DNA of 64,000 nt from Pseudomonas oryzicola (GCF_014269185.2 NZ_JABWRZ020000001.1:3311001-3375000); one strand, 5' to 3'. Shown: positions 16,550 to 26,579, counted from the first letter of the stretch. The notes: generated from the sequence alone by a model not told the origin. Translations and numbers: made by a program.

Positions 16550-17409
16550 ACGTTAAACGCCTGACCCTGGCGCTGGCCCTGGCCGGCCTGCCATCGCTGT
16601 GTTTCGCCACCCAGGTGCTGACCAGCTTGCCGGTCACCCACAGCCTGGCCAGCGCCCTGCTCGATGGCACTGCGGTACAGCTCACGCGCGCGGCACCGGC
16701 CAACCTGCCGGCCAGCCGCCAGCCTTCGTATTTCAGCGGGCGTGGCGGCGCCAGCCTGCATGAGGCCGCGCAGCAGGCCGACGCAGTGATCGGTGTACGT
16801 TCGATCTGGCGTGACGACCCGCTGTATCCGATGGCGCGGCGCAGCAATATCCGCATTGTCGAAATCGACGCCGCACGGCCTGTGGACGGCGCGCTGCCTG
16901 GCATTGCCGTCACCGGCGATGATGCCTATGGCGCCTACCCCTGGCTGAACCCGACCAACCTCGGGCGCATGGCCGACGTGATAGCCAATGACCTGGAACG
17001 GCTCGTGCCGGACGCCAAGGCGACGATCCAGGGCAACCTGACCAGGCTCAAGCGTCAGTTGCTGGAGCTGACCGCCAGCAACCAGGCACGCCTGGCCAAG
17101 GTCGACAACCTGACCGTGGCGAGCCTGTCGGAGCGCCTGGGCTACCTCGCCAGCGGGCTGAACCTGGACGTGGTGGAACAGCCGCTGCCGGCCACATGGG
17201 ATGCAGCAGCGCTGCAGGCGCTGGAGCAGAACCTGAAGACCCAGGAGGTGGCGGTGGTGCTGGACCATCGCCAGCCGGAGCCGGCGGTAGTCGAGGTGAT
17301 CAGGGCCGCTGGGGCGAAGTTGGTGGTAGTGGAGAGTGACCCTGAAGATGCATTTGCCGGATTGCAGGCCAGTGTCGACCAGGTGGTGGGCGCACTGAGC
17401 GGGGGCTGA
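16546..17409 (+). CDS. fpvF: Second periplasmic metal-binding protein FpvF
   Basis: The 287-residue exported protein (signal peptide ending near CFA) is a cluster-9-like metal-binding protein more diverged than FpvC. The first His ligand is preserved in PVTHSLA; later ligands are unclear, in keeping with reports that FpvF binds the siderophore together with FpvC. It overlaps fpvE by 4 bp and ends the eight-gene operon. It is convergent with the DUF1615 gene 22 bp away. Confidence 0.78.
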   Translation: MNVKRLTLALALAGLPSLCFATQVLTSLPVTHSLASALLDGTAVQLTRAAPANLPASRQPSYFSGRGGASLHEAAQQADAVIGVRSIWRDDPLYPMARRSNIRIVEIDAARPVDGALPGIAVTGDDAYGAYPWLNPTNLGRMADVIANDLERLVPDAKATIQGNLTRLKRQLLELTASNQARLAKVDNLTVASLSERLGYLASGLNLDVVEQPLPATWDAAALQALEQNLKTQEVAVVLDHRQPEPAVVEVIRAAGAKLVVVESDPEDAFAGLQASVDQVVGALSGG

Positions 17410-17431
17410 GACCGATACAGGCGCCCCACTG

Positions 17432-18484
17432 CTAACGCTTCATGCACCGCTGATAGCGCTCATCCACCCGCCCGGCAAACCACGCCGTGGTCAGCTTGCG
17501 GGTGATCTTCGGGCTCTTCAGCTCGATCCCCGGCAACACCGCCCGCGGCAACGGTTTGCCCGCCGCGGTATCGGCCAGGGCGAACACCCCGCTGTACAGT
17601 TCGCTGTCTTCGAATGCCAGGCGGTCGCCCTGCTCAAGCTGGCTGCGAATCTGCGGGTTGCGCAACCCGAGCCGGGACCCCAGCTTACGCGCCGCCCGTT
17701 CCGTGGCCCCCGGCATGATCGAACCCGGTGCGATCAGGTCACCGTCGAGGGCCAGTGTTACCCCGGTCGCCTTGCTCAGTGCTGCCTGGAAGGCCGCGTT
17801 GCGGCTGGCGTACCACCCCGCATTGAAATCGGCAAAACGATACAGCTGGCGTTCGTAGCTCGCCGGGTAGCCCAGCAAGTGGGCGATGCCGAAATACATG
17901 CCGCCACGGCGGGTGAAGACTTCCTGGCGGATGCTGCCGGTGTGGCTGTAGGGGTAATCGCCTGCGTGTTTTTCGGCAAAATCGATGCTGACCTGCATTG
18001 GCCCGCCGGTATGCACCGGGTTCAACCCACCGAGCAAGGTCTTGCCCAGCGGCACGCGGGCGATGACCTCATCGTACAGTTCGCTCAGTTGCTTCTCGCT
18101 GCGCACCGCCTGCAACCGCTGCTGGTAGCTCTTGCCATTGGCCGAAGGTGCCTTCAGCGCACCGTCGACCAGCAGCCTGGGAATATGCAGGCGTGCGGCA
18201 CGGCGGTCGATTTCCTGGCGGGCAATGCGCCCCAGGTTGGGCACCTGCGGGTCGGCGTTGAAGGTCGACTCCTGCTCGGTCACGGCCAGCACCGCGCACA
18301 GGTTGCTCTTGCTGGGGGCAATGCGCTGGCTTTCGAATGCCTGCTGAATGTCCCGGGCCCAACCCTCGCGGTCGCTGGCCTGGGCGGGCAACAACCGCAG
18401 CAGTTGCGCGCGGACCTTGGCGGGGTCTGCTTCGGGTGCTGCCTCACGGCGCCCGGCGCAACCTTGCAGCAGCGCCAGGGCCAT
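17432..18484 (-). CDS. DUF1615 family lipoprotein
   Basis: The protein of about 350 residues is recognisable as a DUF1615 member. Its N-terminus shows a lipobox-like LLQGCAG, but from the first ATG (18484) the signal would be only eight residues long without a basic end. In-frame upstream codons read LNGRILAAGL before this ATG until a stop at 18523, so translation probably starts at a CTG (18514 or 18499) or ATT (18502), overlapping the isochorismatase gene. Function is unknown; the family is often near cell-wall genes. Here it is the last gene of the leftward mbtH operon. Confidence 0.7.
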   Translation of the reverse strand: MALALLQGCAGRREAAPEADPAKVRAQLLRLLPAQASDREGWARDIQQAFESQRIAPSKSNLCAVLAVTEQESTFNADPQVPNLGRIARQEIDRRAARLHIPRLLVDGALKAPSANGKSYQQRLQAVRSEKQLSELYDEVIARVPLGKTLLGGLNPVHTGGPMQVSIDFAEKHAGDYPYSHTGSIRQEVFTRRGGMYFGIAHLLGYPASYERQLYRFADFNAGWYASRNAAFQAALSKATGVTLALDGDLIAPGSIMPGATERAARKLGSRLGLRNPQIRSQLEQGDRLAFEDSELYSGVFALADTAAGKPLPRAVLPGIELKSPKITRKLTTAWFAGRVDERYQRCMKR

Positions 18485-18510
18485 CAGCCCGGCCGCCAGA
18501 ATCCGGCCGT

Positions 18511-19062
18511 TCAGGGCTGTTCACCGACCAGGTAGGTCTTGCTGATGTGACGGAACAGTGAGTGGCCGGCACTGCCCATCAGCTCGAACACCACCATCTC
18601 GCGGGTCACCACCTGCGCGCCCGCAGCACGCATGCGCGCCAGGCCGGCGGCCTTGCTCGCCGGGGTGCGGCTGTCACAGGCATCCTCGACCACGAACACC
18701 TGCTTGCCCAGCGCCAGCAGGCCGAGCACGGTCTGTAGTACGCAGACGTGGGTTTCCATGCCGCAGACAATCACTTGCTCGCGCGCCATCAGGCTCGCTG
18801 GCAGGCACGCAGCGGCCACGCAGGAAAAGTGGCTTTTCTCCACCACCTCAGCGGCTGGCGCCACGGCCAGCAGCTCGGCCAGGGTGTGCCCCAGGCCCTT
18901 GGGATACTGTTCGGAGATCACCGTCGGCAGCTCCAGTTCGGCCGTTGCTGCCAGCAACCAGCGTGCCCGTGCGCGGGTGCCTGCTGGGTCGCTCATGGCG
19001 CCGATGAGCTTTTCCTGAATGTCGACGACCAGCAGCGTCGCCTTGCGTGGATCGATCAGCAT
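18511..19062 (-). CDS. Isochorismatase-family hydrolase
   Basis: The 183-residue protein has the cysteine-hydrolase triad of the family: Asp14 (VVDIQ), Lys76 (EKSHFS) and Cys107 (METHVCV). It is therefore a nicotinamidase/YcaC-like amidohydrolase rather than a true isochorismatase domain fused to an aryl carrier. The substrate cannot be told from sequence. It lies 56 bp after the thioesterase and the downstream DUF1615 gene probably overlaps it. A role in siderophore metabolism is possible only by neighbourhood. Confidence 0.78.
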   Translation of the reverse strand: MLIDPRKATLLVVDIQEKLIGAMSDPAGTRARARWLLAATAELELPTVISEQYPKGLGHTLAELLAVAPAAEVVEKSHFSCVAAACLPASLMAREQVIVCGMETHVCVLQTVLGLLALGKQVFVVEDACDSRTPASKAAGLARMRAAGAQVVTREMVVFELMGSAGHSLFRHISKTYLVGEQP

Positions 19063-19118
19063 TGCCTGCCCCTACCCGAAAAAAGGCCTAGCCTCCCCCA
19101 GGCAAGCGGTGACGTCAA

Positions 19119-20179
<1,061 letters not shown>

Positions 20180-20581
20180 TCAGGTATCCCGCAGCAAATC
20201 ATGGGTATCGAGCAGACGGAAGGCAACCTGCGGGTTGCGTTCCAGCCCCCGGCGAATCGCCGCCGGAATCGACTGACGGGTCTTGCGGCACAGCCCGAGC
20301 TGGTCGTCCAGTTCGATGATGATGCCGCGCATGGTTCGCACTTCGTTGAAACCGGGGGCGATGTGCACACGGATGCCGAGGTTTTCGTACATCCGTTGCT
20401 GCAGGCGTTGCAGGTCTTGCAGGTCCTTGAGGTTTTCCAGGCGTTCGAGCAGGCGCTTTTCCTCCTGACGGGTCAGCAGGAGGATGCGCTGGGCGGCCTG
20501 CGGGTGGTCGACCAGCTGTTCGCGGCCGCAATCGCAGGCGCCAGGGGGGCAAGGCTGGCGCAAAGGGGGCGGTATGCTCAT
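20180..20581 (-). CDS. Conserved hypothetical protein with N-terminal Cys cluster
   Basis: Starting at ATG 20581 the protein has 133 residues. It begins MSIPPPLRQPCPPGACDCGR, a proline-rich stretch with three cysteines that could bind zinc or a cluster. A coiled coil follows (RLLERLENLKDLQDLQRLQQRM), then a conserved domain ending LLDTHDLLRD. There is no signal peptide. An alternative ATG is at 20593. I recognise it as conserved in Pseudomonas near pyoverdine genes but know no function. Confidence 0.6.
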   Translation of the reverse strand: MSIPPPLRQPCPPGACDCGREQLVDHPQAAQRILLLTRQEEKRLLERLENLKDLQDLQRLQQRMYENLGIRVHIAPGFNEVRTMRGIIIELDDQLGLCRKTRQSIPAAIRRGLERNPQVAFRLLDTHDLLRDT

Positions 20582-20618
20582 GCCAGCAAGCATAGCCCGT
20601 GGCGGGCTCTCCAGCTTG

Positions 20619-21503
20619 TCACAGCTGCACCAACCGCTCGCGCAGGAAGGCCACAAACCCCTGTACCGGCCGCGCCACCTGTCGGTGTTGCGGGTAGACT
20701 GCCGACAGCTGCAACGCCGGCGGCCGCCACTCATCCAGCACAGTCACCAGCCGCCCATCGGCCAACGCCTGCCCAACGATAAAGGTTGGCAAGTAAGTCA
20801 CACCCATCCCGGCAATCGCCGCATCTCTGAGCAACTCGCCATTGTTCGCCCGCATGCGCCCGGTCACCTGAAGCGCCTGGGCCTTGCCACCCTGGCGAAA
20901 CTGCCACTGCACCTGCCGCGAATGCCCGTAAGGCAGGCAGTCGTGCCCGGCCAGCTCGTCGGGACGGCTCGGTACACCCCGCGCTTGCAGGTACGCCGGG
21001 CTTGCGCAGTAAACCCGCTCGACACCCGCAATACGCCGCGCAATCAGGCTGGAGTCCTCCAGCACGCCAATCCGCAGCGCCAGGTCATACCCCTCGCCGA
21101 TCAGGTCCACGGCACGGTCGCTCAAGTCGACTTCCACATCCACCTGCGGGTGCAACTGCAGGAATTCGGTCAACAGGCAGCCCAGGTGGGCCATGGCGAA
21201 CGACAGCGGCGCGCTCAGGCGCAAGGTGCCACGCAAGGCCTGGGCCTGGCCGCTGATGTCGTGCTCCACCTGCTGCACCTCACCCAGCAGGCGCAGCGCC
21301 GACTGGTAGTAGTGCTGGCCCAGCGGTGTGGCGTCCAGGCGCCGCGTGGAGCGGTTGAGCAGGCGCACACCCAGGCGCTCTTCAAGCTGCATGAGGCGCC
21401 GGCTGACCGACTGCTTGGACATGCCCAGGCGCTCGGCAGCGGCAGTGAAACTGCCGGCCTCCATCACTTGGGCAAAGATGCGCATGTCTTCGTAAGGGTT
21501 CAT
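20619..21503 (-). CDS. LysR family transcriptional regulator
   Basis: The start at 21503 (MNPYEDMRIFAQVMEAGSF) fits the family N-terminus. The winged helix-turn-helix is FTAAAERLGMSKQSVSRRLMQLEERLGVRLLNR and the C-terminal part is the usual effector-binding fold; 294 residues is normal. It is divergent from the esterase gene at 21650, with about 145 bp between, and probably controls it. Confidence 0.85.
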   Translation of the reverse strand: MNPYEDMRIFAQVMEAGSFTAAAERLGMSKQSVSRRLMQLEERLGVRLLNRSTRRLDATPLGQHYYQSALRLLGEVQQVEHDISGQAQALRGTLRLSAPLSFAMAHLGCLLTEFLQLHPQVDVEVDLSDRAVDLIGEGYDLALRIGVLEDSSLIARRIAGVERVYCASPAYLQARGVPSRPDELAGHDCLPYGHSRQVQWQFRQGGKAQALQVTGRMRANNGELLRDAAIAGMGVTYLPTFIVGQALADGRLVTVLDEWRPPALQLSAVYPQHRQVARPVQGFVAFLRERLVQL

Positions 21504-21649
21504 TGTCTCGCTCTTGATGACAGTCAAACGCTTTATAGCGGCTTTTTCCCATCAGTGCATCTCCCTAATCTACGCACAGGTCGCAGCGATGGCCCTCCAG
21601 GCCAGGCAAAACGCGCATTACCAACACTTGCATAGAAAAGGATTCGCTC

Positions 21650-22669
21650 ATGAACATTGTCCACAAAACCCTCACCGCTTCCCTGCTGGCACTGTCCGTT
21701 TCCAGCGCTTTCGCGGCCGGCAGCCCGGGTGTCGAAAGCCACACCCAGGCGTTCCTCGAAGCGTTGCAACAAGGTGGCGGCAAGCCACTGGAACAGCTCA
21801 GCGCGAAAGACGCCCGTGCCGTGCTGACCGGCGCCCAGGCTTCGGTCAAGGTCGACCTCTCCGGTGTCGAGGTGAAGCAACACACCATCCAGGCCGATGG
21901 CCAGTCGATCAGGCTGCAGGTGGTACGCCCGGCCAATGTGCAGGGTGAGTTGCCGGTGTTCATGTTCTTCCACGGCGGCGGCTGGGTGCTCGGTGACTTC
22001 CCGACCCACCAGCGGCTGATCCGCGACCTGGTGGTCGGCTCTGGTGCGGTGGCGGTCTACGTCGACTACACGCCTTCACCGGAAGCGCACTACCCGACCG
22101 CGATCAACCAGGCCTACGCCGCGACCCGCTGGGTGGCCGAGCATGGCAAGGAAATCGGCGTGGACGGCAAGCGCCTGGCCGTGGCCGGCAACAGCGTCGG
22201 CGGCAACATGGCGGCGGTGGTTGCGCTCAAGGCCAAAGAAGCCGGTACCCCGGCGCTGCGCTTCCAGCTGCTGTTGTGGCCGGTCACCGATGCCAGCTTC
22301 GAGACGGCTTCCTACAAGCAGTTTGCCGAGGGGCACTTCCTTACCACCGGGATGATGAAATGGTTCTGGGACAACTACACCACCGATGCCAAGGCACGGG
22401 AGCAGATTTACGCCTCGCCGCTGCGCGCCAGCAGCGAACAGCTCAAGGGCCTGCCGCCGGCACTGGTGCAAACGGCCGAGTTCGACGTGCTGCGCGATGA
22501 AGGTGAAGCGTATGCCCGCAAGTTGAATGCGGCAGGTGTGACGGTGACGTCGGTGCGCTACAACGGGATGATTCATGACTATGGGTTGTTGAACCCGTTG
22601 AGCCAGGTGCCAGCGGTGAAGGCGGCGATGAGGCAGGCGGGCAGCGAACTCAAAGTGCATCTGCAGTGA
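21650..22669 (+). CDS. Exported alpha/beta-hydrolase (HSL-type esterase)
   Basis: The 339-residue protein has a signal peptide ending at SAFA and the hormone-sensitive-lipase features HGGG (oxyanion hole, FFHGGGW) and a nucleophile elbow GNSVGG in place of the common GDSAGG. The catalytic Asp/Glu lies near FDVLRDEG and the His in GMIHDYG. It probably hydrolyses short-chain esters in the periplasm; the substrate is unknown. It is divergent from a LysR gene and followed by a strong terminator. Confidence 0.8.
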   Translation: MNIVHKTLTASLLALSVSSAFAAGSPGVESHTQAFLEALQQGGGKPLEQLSAKDARAVLTGAQASVKVDLSGVEVKQHTIQADGQSIRLQVVRPANVQGELPVFMFFHGGGWVLGDFPTHQRLIRDLVVGSGAVAVYVDYTPSPEAHYPTAINQAYAATRWVAEHGKEIGVDGKRLAVAGNSVGGNMAAVVALKAKEAGTPALRFQLLLWPVTDASFETASYKQFAEGHFLTTGMMKWFWDNYTTDAKAREQIYASPLRASSEQLKGLPPALVQTAEFDVLRDEGEAYARKLNAAGVTVTSVRYNGMIHDYGLLNPLSQVPAVKAAMRQAGSELKVHLQ

Positions 22670-22681
22670 GTCGATGAGCAA

Positions 22682-22705
22682 AAGACCCGCCCAGGCGGGT
22701 CTTTT
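22682..22705 (+). terminator. Rho-independent terminator of the esterase gene
   Basis: A perfect 10-bp stem AAGACCCGCC/GGCGGGTCTT with a two-base loop is followed by TT. It lies 12 bp after the esterase stop. Confidence 0.85.
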
Positions 22706-23039
22706 GCTGCTATTGCGGAAATGGCCCGCAGGCTTCGATGAGTCTGTTGTCAGTGCGGCTGTCTATGGCACCGTCCGCACCGATGTAGATATCAATACTT
22801 GGTCATCTGGGTTTGGCCCGGATGCAGTGCGATTTCCCAAGGTTAAATCGCGCCCGAACGGTACAGGAACAGTCTTACAGGACACGTTGTATTGTCCTCC
22901 GCATCACTGCCCAGATAGTCAGTCTAGAAGAGACAGTAATTCACGTAGGCGCTTATTTTTAACAGACAAGCTGACAGTTAAACTTCTCCCATCAGCAGCC
23001 TGATGCCCCAGCGGATCAGGCTTATCAAGGAGAATCACC
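22706..23039. other. Intergenic region without a supported gene
   Basis: About 330 bp, AT-richer in its right half. A 109-codon frame covering it lacks a ribosome-binding site and plausible composition. AAGGAG at 23029-23034 belongs to the pirin gene. I see no RNA or repeat here. Confidence 0.5.
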
Positions 23040-23762
23040 ATGCTTACCGTACGCAACGCTCAAGACCGCGGCCTGGCCTTCCATGGCTGGCTGAAATCCT
23101 TCCACACCTTCTCCTTCGGCCACTACCGCAACCCGGACGAGCAAGGTTTCTCCGACCTGCTGGTGATCAACGACGACCGCGTCATCGCCGGCAAGGGCTT
23201 CGGCCAGCACCCGCACCGTGACATGGAGATTTTCTCCTACGTGCTCGAAGGCGCGCTGGAGCACAAGGACACCCTGGGCACCGGCTCGGTCATCCGCCCG
23301 GGCGACGTGCAACTGATGAGCGCCGGCCATGGCGTGGCGCACAGCGAGTTCAACCACAGCAAGGTGCTGCCGGTGCACTTTCTGCAGATCTGGATCGTGC
23401 CGAACGTGCAAGGCGCCACGCCGCGTTACCAGCAGCAGCACTTCAGCGCCGAGGAAAAGCGCGGCAAGCTGCGCCTGATCATTTCGCCGGAGGGTGCCGA
23501 AGGGTCATTGCAGGTGCGCCAGGATGCGCGGGTGTATGCCGGGTTGTTCGACGGTGACGAACGCGCCACGCTGACCTTGCCGGAACATCGCCATGCCTAT
23601 GTGCACGTGGCCCGGGGCAGCATCGCGCTGAATGGGCAGGTGCTCGGTGAAGGCGATGGTGTACGGGTAAGGCAGGAACAGGTGCTGGAGCTGAGTCATG
23701 GGGTGGGTGCCGAGGTACTGGTGTTTGACCTTCGGCCGCATGAGCTGCCTGGCATGCCTTGA
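23040..23762 (+). CDS. Pirin family protein (YhhW-type)
   Basis: The 240-residue bicupin has the pirin metal site in its N-terminal cupin: HPHRDMEIFSYVLEG, with the later His and Glu in GHGVAHSEFN. YhhW-type members are iron-dependent quercetinases in vitro; the physiological role in Pseudomonas is unclear. AAGGAG lies about 6 bp upstream of the ATG. It is a single-gene unit ended by a hairpin. Confidence 0.88.
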   Translation: MLTVRNAQDRGLAFHGWLKSFHTFSFGHYRNPDEQGFSDLLVINDDRVIAGKGFGQHPHRDMEIFSYVLEGALEHKDTLGTGSVIRPGDVQLMSAGHGVAHSEFNHSKVLPVHFLQIWIVPNVQGATPRYQQQHFSAEEKRGKLRLIISPEGAEGSLQVRQDARVYAGLFDGDERATLTLPEHRHAYVHVARGSIALNGQVLGEGDGVRVRQEQVLELSHGVGAEVLVFDLRPHELPGMP

Positions 23763-23771
23763 CGCAGGTCC

Positions 23772-23803
23772 GCCCTCTTCGCGGGTTGAATCGCGAAGAG
23801 GGC
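23772..23803. terminator. Bidirectional hairpin between the pirin and DUF1330 genes
   Basis: A perfect 12-bp stem GCCCTCTTCGCG/CGCGAAGAGGGC with an 8-base loop lies between two convergent genes. There is no long T run on either side. Confidence 0.65.
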
Positions 23804-23812
23804 ATCAGGCAC

Positions 23813-24106
23813 TCAAGGCTCGAACCCTTCGACGATGATCACCTCGGCTTGCGCCACCCCCTGGCGATGGCTGCACGCGTCCTGGTACAGCGCCGACCGG
23901 TAGCACGCCAACGCCTGCTCGTACGAATCGAACTCGATCACCACGCTACGCTGAGGGGTAGGCCGCCCTTCCATCGCCTCGCTGCGCCCGCCACGGGCCA
24001 GGAAGCGACCGCCGAACGCCTGGAAGGCAGCCGGGGCGCGCTGGGTGTACTGCTGGTATTGCTCGGGGTCGGTCACGTCCACATGGGCGATCCAGTAGGC
24101 CTTCAT
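23813..24106 (-). CDS. DUF1330 family protein
   Basis: The 97-residue protein shows the ferredoxin-like DUF1330 pattern: AYWIAHVDVTDPEQYQQY, FLARGG, E-G-R-P-T-P-Q-R-S-V-V-I-E-F-D-S, and A-C-Y-R-S-A-x-Y. The family is related to dimeric alpha-beta-barrel monooxygenases, but no reaction is established. It is divergent from the RibBA-like gene and shares with it a perfect palindrome at 24142-24153. Confidence 0.8.
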   Translation of the reverse strand: MKAYWIAHVDVTDPEQYQQYTQRAPAAFQAFGGRFLARGGRSEAMEGRPTPQRSVVIEFDSYEQALACYRSALYQDACSHRQGVAQAEVIIVEGFEP

Positions 24107-24141
24107 GCGCTGCTCTCCTGTTACGGCGATATTTATGTATG

Positions 24142-24153
24142 ATGGTATACCAT
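24142..24153. promoter_or_regulatory. Perfect palindrome ATGGTATACCAT, likely GntR-type operator
   Basis: This 12-bp perfect palindrome lies between the divergent DUF1330 and RibBA-like genes. The core GGTATACC is typical of FadR/FCD-subfamily GntR regulators. A related site precedes the ABC transporter at 25391-25402. No GntR gene is in the window. Confidence 0.5.
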
Positions 24154-24184
24154 AATAATCACCCTATCACTGTGAGCGTGCAAC

Positions 24185-25306
24185 ATGGCATTCAACACCA
24201 TCGAGGAGCTACTCGACGATTACCGGCAGGGCAAGATGGTCCTGCTGGTGGATGACGAGGACCGGGAAAACGAAGGCGACCTGCTGATCGCCGCCGAGCG
24301 TTGCGACGCCCAGGCCATCAACTTCATGGCCCGCGAAGCGCGCGGCCTGATCTGCCTGACCCTGACCGAAGAACACTGTCAGCGCCTGGGCCTGGAACAG
24401 ATGGTACCGGCCAACGGCAGCGTGTTCAGCACCGCCTTCACCGTGTCGATCGAAGCAGCCAGCGGCGTGACCACCGGTATTTCCGCCGCCGATCGGGCGC
24501 GCACCGTGGCTGCAGCCATGGCCCCCGGCGCCCGCCCCGAGGACCTGGTGCAACCGGGGCACATCTTCCCCCTGCGCGCCCGCGAAGGCGGCGTGCTGAC
24601 CCGCGCCGGGCATACCGAAGCCGGCTGCGACCTGGCGCGCCTGGCGGGCTTCACCCCGGCTTCGGTGATCGTCGAAGTGCTCAACGACGACGGCACCATG
24701 GCCCGCCGCCCCGACCTGGAAGTATTCGCCGCCCGGCATGGCATCAAGATCGGCACCATCGCCGACTTGATCCACTATCGCCTGAGTACCGAACAGACCA
24801 TCAAGCGTATCGGCGAACGCGAACTGCCGACCGTGCATGGCAGCTTCCGCCTGGTCACCTATGAGGACCGCATCGAAGGGGGTGTGCACATGGCCATGGT
24901 CATGGGCAACATCCGCCGCGAACAACCAACCCTGGTGCGGGTACATGTGATCGACCCACTGCGCGACCTGGTCGGTGCCGAGTACGCCGGCCCGCCCAAC
25001 TGGACGCTGTGGGCGGCGCTGCAGAAGGTGGCCGAGGAAGGTGCAGGTGTGGTGGTGATCCTGGCCAACCATGAGTCCTCCCAGGCCTTGCTCGAGCGCG
25101 TACCGCAGCTCACCCACCCGGTACGGCCTTACCAGCGAGGGCCATCGAAGGTGTACTCCGAGGTCGGCACCGGGGCGCAGATTCTGCAGGACCTGGGCGT
25201 GGGCAAGCTGCGCCATCTGGGCCCGCCGCTGAAATATGCGGGGCTGGCCGGATACGAGCTGGAAGTAGTGCAGAGCATCCCCTTCGAGCCTGGGCTGGTG
25301 GGCTGA
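24185..25306 (+). CDS. RibBA-like protein: DHBP synthase with a degenerate GTP cyclohydrolase II domain
   Basis: Residues 1 to about 200 form 3,4-dihydroxy-2-butanone-4-phosphate synthase, which makes the four-carbon unit of riboflavin from ribulose 5-phosphate. The [10 protein letters not shown] acidic loop, [13 protein letters not shown] and EVLNDDG are intact. Residues about 205-373 align with GTP cyclohydrolase II, but the zinc and catalytic segment (normally HSECLTGD...RCDCG) reads [17 protein letters not shown], with no cysteines, so that half should be inactive. It may be a second, dedicated DHBP synthase; the neighbouring ABC transporter and shared operator suggest a function outside bulk riboflavin synthesis. 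Confidence 0.85.
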   Translation: MAFNTIEELLDDYRQGKMVLLVDDEDRENEGDLLIAAERCDAQAINFMAREARGLICLTLTEEHCQRLGLEQMVPANGSVFSTAFTVSIEAASGVTTGISAADRARTVAAAMAPGARPEDLVQPGHIFPLRAREGGVLTRAGHTEAGCDLARLAGFTPASVIVEVLNDDGTMARRPDLEVFAARHGIKIGTIADLIHYRLSTEQTIKRIGERELPTVHGSFRLVTYEDRIEGGVHMAMVMGNIRREQPTLVRVHVIDPLRDLVGAEYAGPPNWTLWAALQKVAEEGAGVVVILANHESSQALLERVPQLTHPVRPYQRGPSKVYSEVGTGAQILQDLGVGKLRHLGPPLKYAGLAGYELEVVQSIPFEPGLVG

Positions 25307-25308
25307 TA

Positions 25309-25450
25309 CGCAGCCGCTCCTACACGGGTTCGCGACAGCTTGTAGAGGACGGAGTGATGGCCGGTAGCTCCATACCTCTTGCCAAAAGTTTGGAATACCA
25401 TAATATGACATCCCGTAGACCTTAATTCTGCCGGCCGGCTCCTACAACTA
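25309..25450. repeat. Degenerate REP-like sequences in the intergenic region
   Basis: Two fragments resemble the P. putida REP core: CGCTCCTACACGGGTTCGCG near 25314-25333 and CCGGCCGGCTCCTACA near 25431-25446. Both are partial. They lie in the 247-bp gap before the ABC transporter operon. Confidence 0.4.
25391..25402. promoter_or_regulatory. Imperfect copy of the GGTATACC-type operator before the ABC transporter
   Basis: TGGAATACCATA shares the right half and flank (ATACCATAATA) with the perfect palindrome at 24142-24153. It may let the same regulator control the ABC operon. Confidence 0.35.
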
Positions 25451-25553
25451 CAAACGGCCATCAGACACCTTGTTTTAGCGGCTCCCCGAACACGATTGGC
25501 GGGCGCACCACACAGGCCCCGCCTCGAATAACAAAAGCAACGAGGGCGTAACC

Positions 25554-26579
25554 ATGCTGTTGAGCAAACGTGTAACCGCAGTGCTGTCCGCCAGCCTGCT
25601 GACCCTGGCCTGCCAGGCCGCCCAGGCGGCCGACAGCCTGAACTTCGTCAGTTGGGGCGGTACCACCCAGGACGCCCAGAAAGAAGCGTGGGCCGTACCC
25701 TTCACCAAGGCCACCAGCATCAAGGTGGTCCAGGACGGCCCCACCGACTACGGCAAGCTCAAGGCCATGGTCGAAAGTGGCAACGTGCAGTGGGACGTGG
25801 TCGACGTCGAAGCCGACTTCGCCCTGCGGGCTGCCAGCGAAGGCCTGCTCGAACCCCTCGACTTCACTCAGATCAAGCGCGACAAGATCGACCCGCGCTT
25901 CGTCTCCGACCACGGTGTCGGTTCGTTCTTCTTCTCCTTCGTGCTCGGCTACAACGAAGGCAAGCTCGGCGCCAACAAACCACTGGACTGGACCGCGCTG
26001 TTCGACACCAAGACCTACCCCGGCAAACGCGCCCTGTACAAATGGCCCAGCCCTGGTGTGCTGGAACTGGCCCTGCTGGCCGATGGCGTAGCCCCCGACA
26101 AGCTCTACCCGCTGGACCTGGACCGCGCTTTCAAGAAGCTCGACACCATCAAGCAAGACATTGTCTGGTGGGGTGGTGGCGCCCAGTCCCAGCAGTTGCT
26201 CGCCTCAGGTGAAGCTTCGCTCGGCCAGTTCTGGAATGGCCGCGTCTACGCCCTGCAGCAGGACGGTGCGCCGGTGGGCGTGAGCTGGAAGCAGAACCTG
26301 GTCATGGCCGACTTCCTCGTGGTGCCCAAAGGTGCCAGGAACAAGGATGCGGCCATGAAGTTCCTGGCCAACGCCAGCAGCGCCGAAGGCCAGGCCGAGT
26401 TCGCCAACAAGACCGCCTACGCGCCGGTGAACGTCGACAGCGTGGCCAAGCTGGACAAGGACCTTGCACAGAACCTGCCCACCGCCTACGCCCAGGACCA
26501 GGTCACCCTCGACTTCGCCTACTGGGCCAAGAACGGCCAGGCCATCGCAGCCCGCTGGAATGAGTGGTTGGTCAAATGA
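25554..26579 (+). CDS. Polyamine-type ABC transporter substrate-binding protein
   Basis: The 341-residue protein has a signal peptide ending at AQAA and the PotD/PotF-like opening LNFVSWGGTTQDAQKEAW. The hinge region DVVDVEADFALR and SFFFSFVLGYN are typical of family-1 periplasmic binding proteins for spermidine, putrescine or related cations. It is the first gene of a four-gene operon; its stop overlaps the next start by ATGA. The actual ligand is not predictable; the fixed neighbour in this strain is a RibBA-like enzyme. Confidence 0.82.
   Translation: MLLSKRVTAVLSASLLTLACQAAQAADSLNFVSWGGTTQDAQKEAWAVPFTKATSIKVVQDGPTDYGKLKAMVESGNVQWDVVDVEADFALRAASEGLLEPLDFTQIKRDKIDPRFVSDHGVGSFFFSFVLGYNEGKLGANKPLDWTALFDTKTYPGKRALYKWPSPGVLELALLADGVAPDKLYPLDLDRAFKKLDTIKQDIVWWGGGAQSQQLLASGEASLGQFWNGRVYALQQDGAPVGVSWKQNLVMADFLVVPKGARNKDAAMKFLANASSAEGQAEFANKTAYAPVNVDSVAKLDKDLAQNLPTAYAQDQVTLDFAYWAKNGQAIAARWNEWLVK

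Noticed and set aside
22674-23003. 109-codon frame after the esterase
   Set aside because: Starts inside a terminator hairpin, lacks a ribosome-binding site and has no coding signature.
24209-25411. Minus-strand frame of 400 codons over the RibBA-like gene
   Set aside because: No recognisable domain; the plus strand has intact DHBP synthase motifs.
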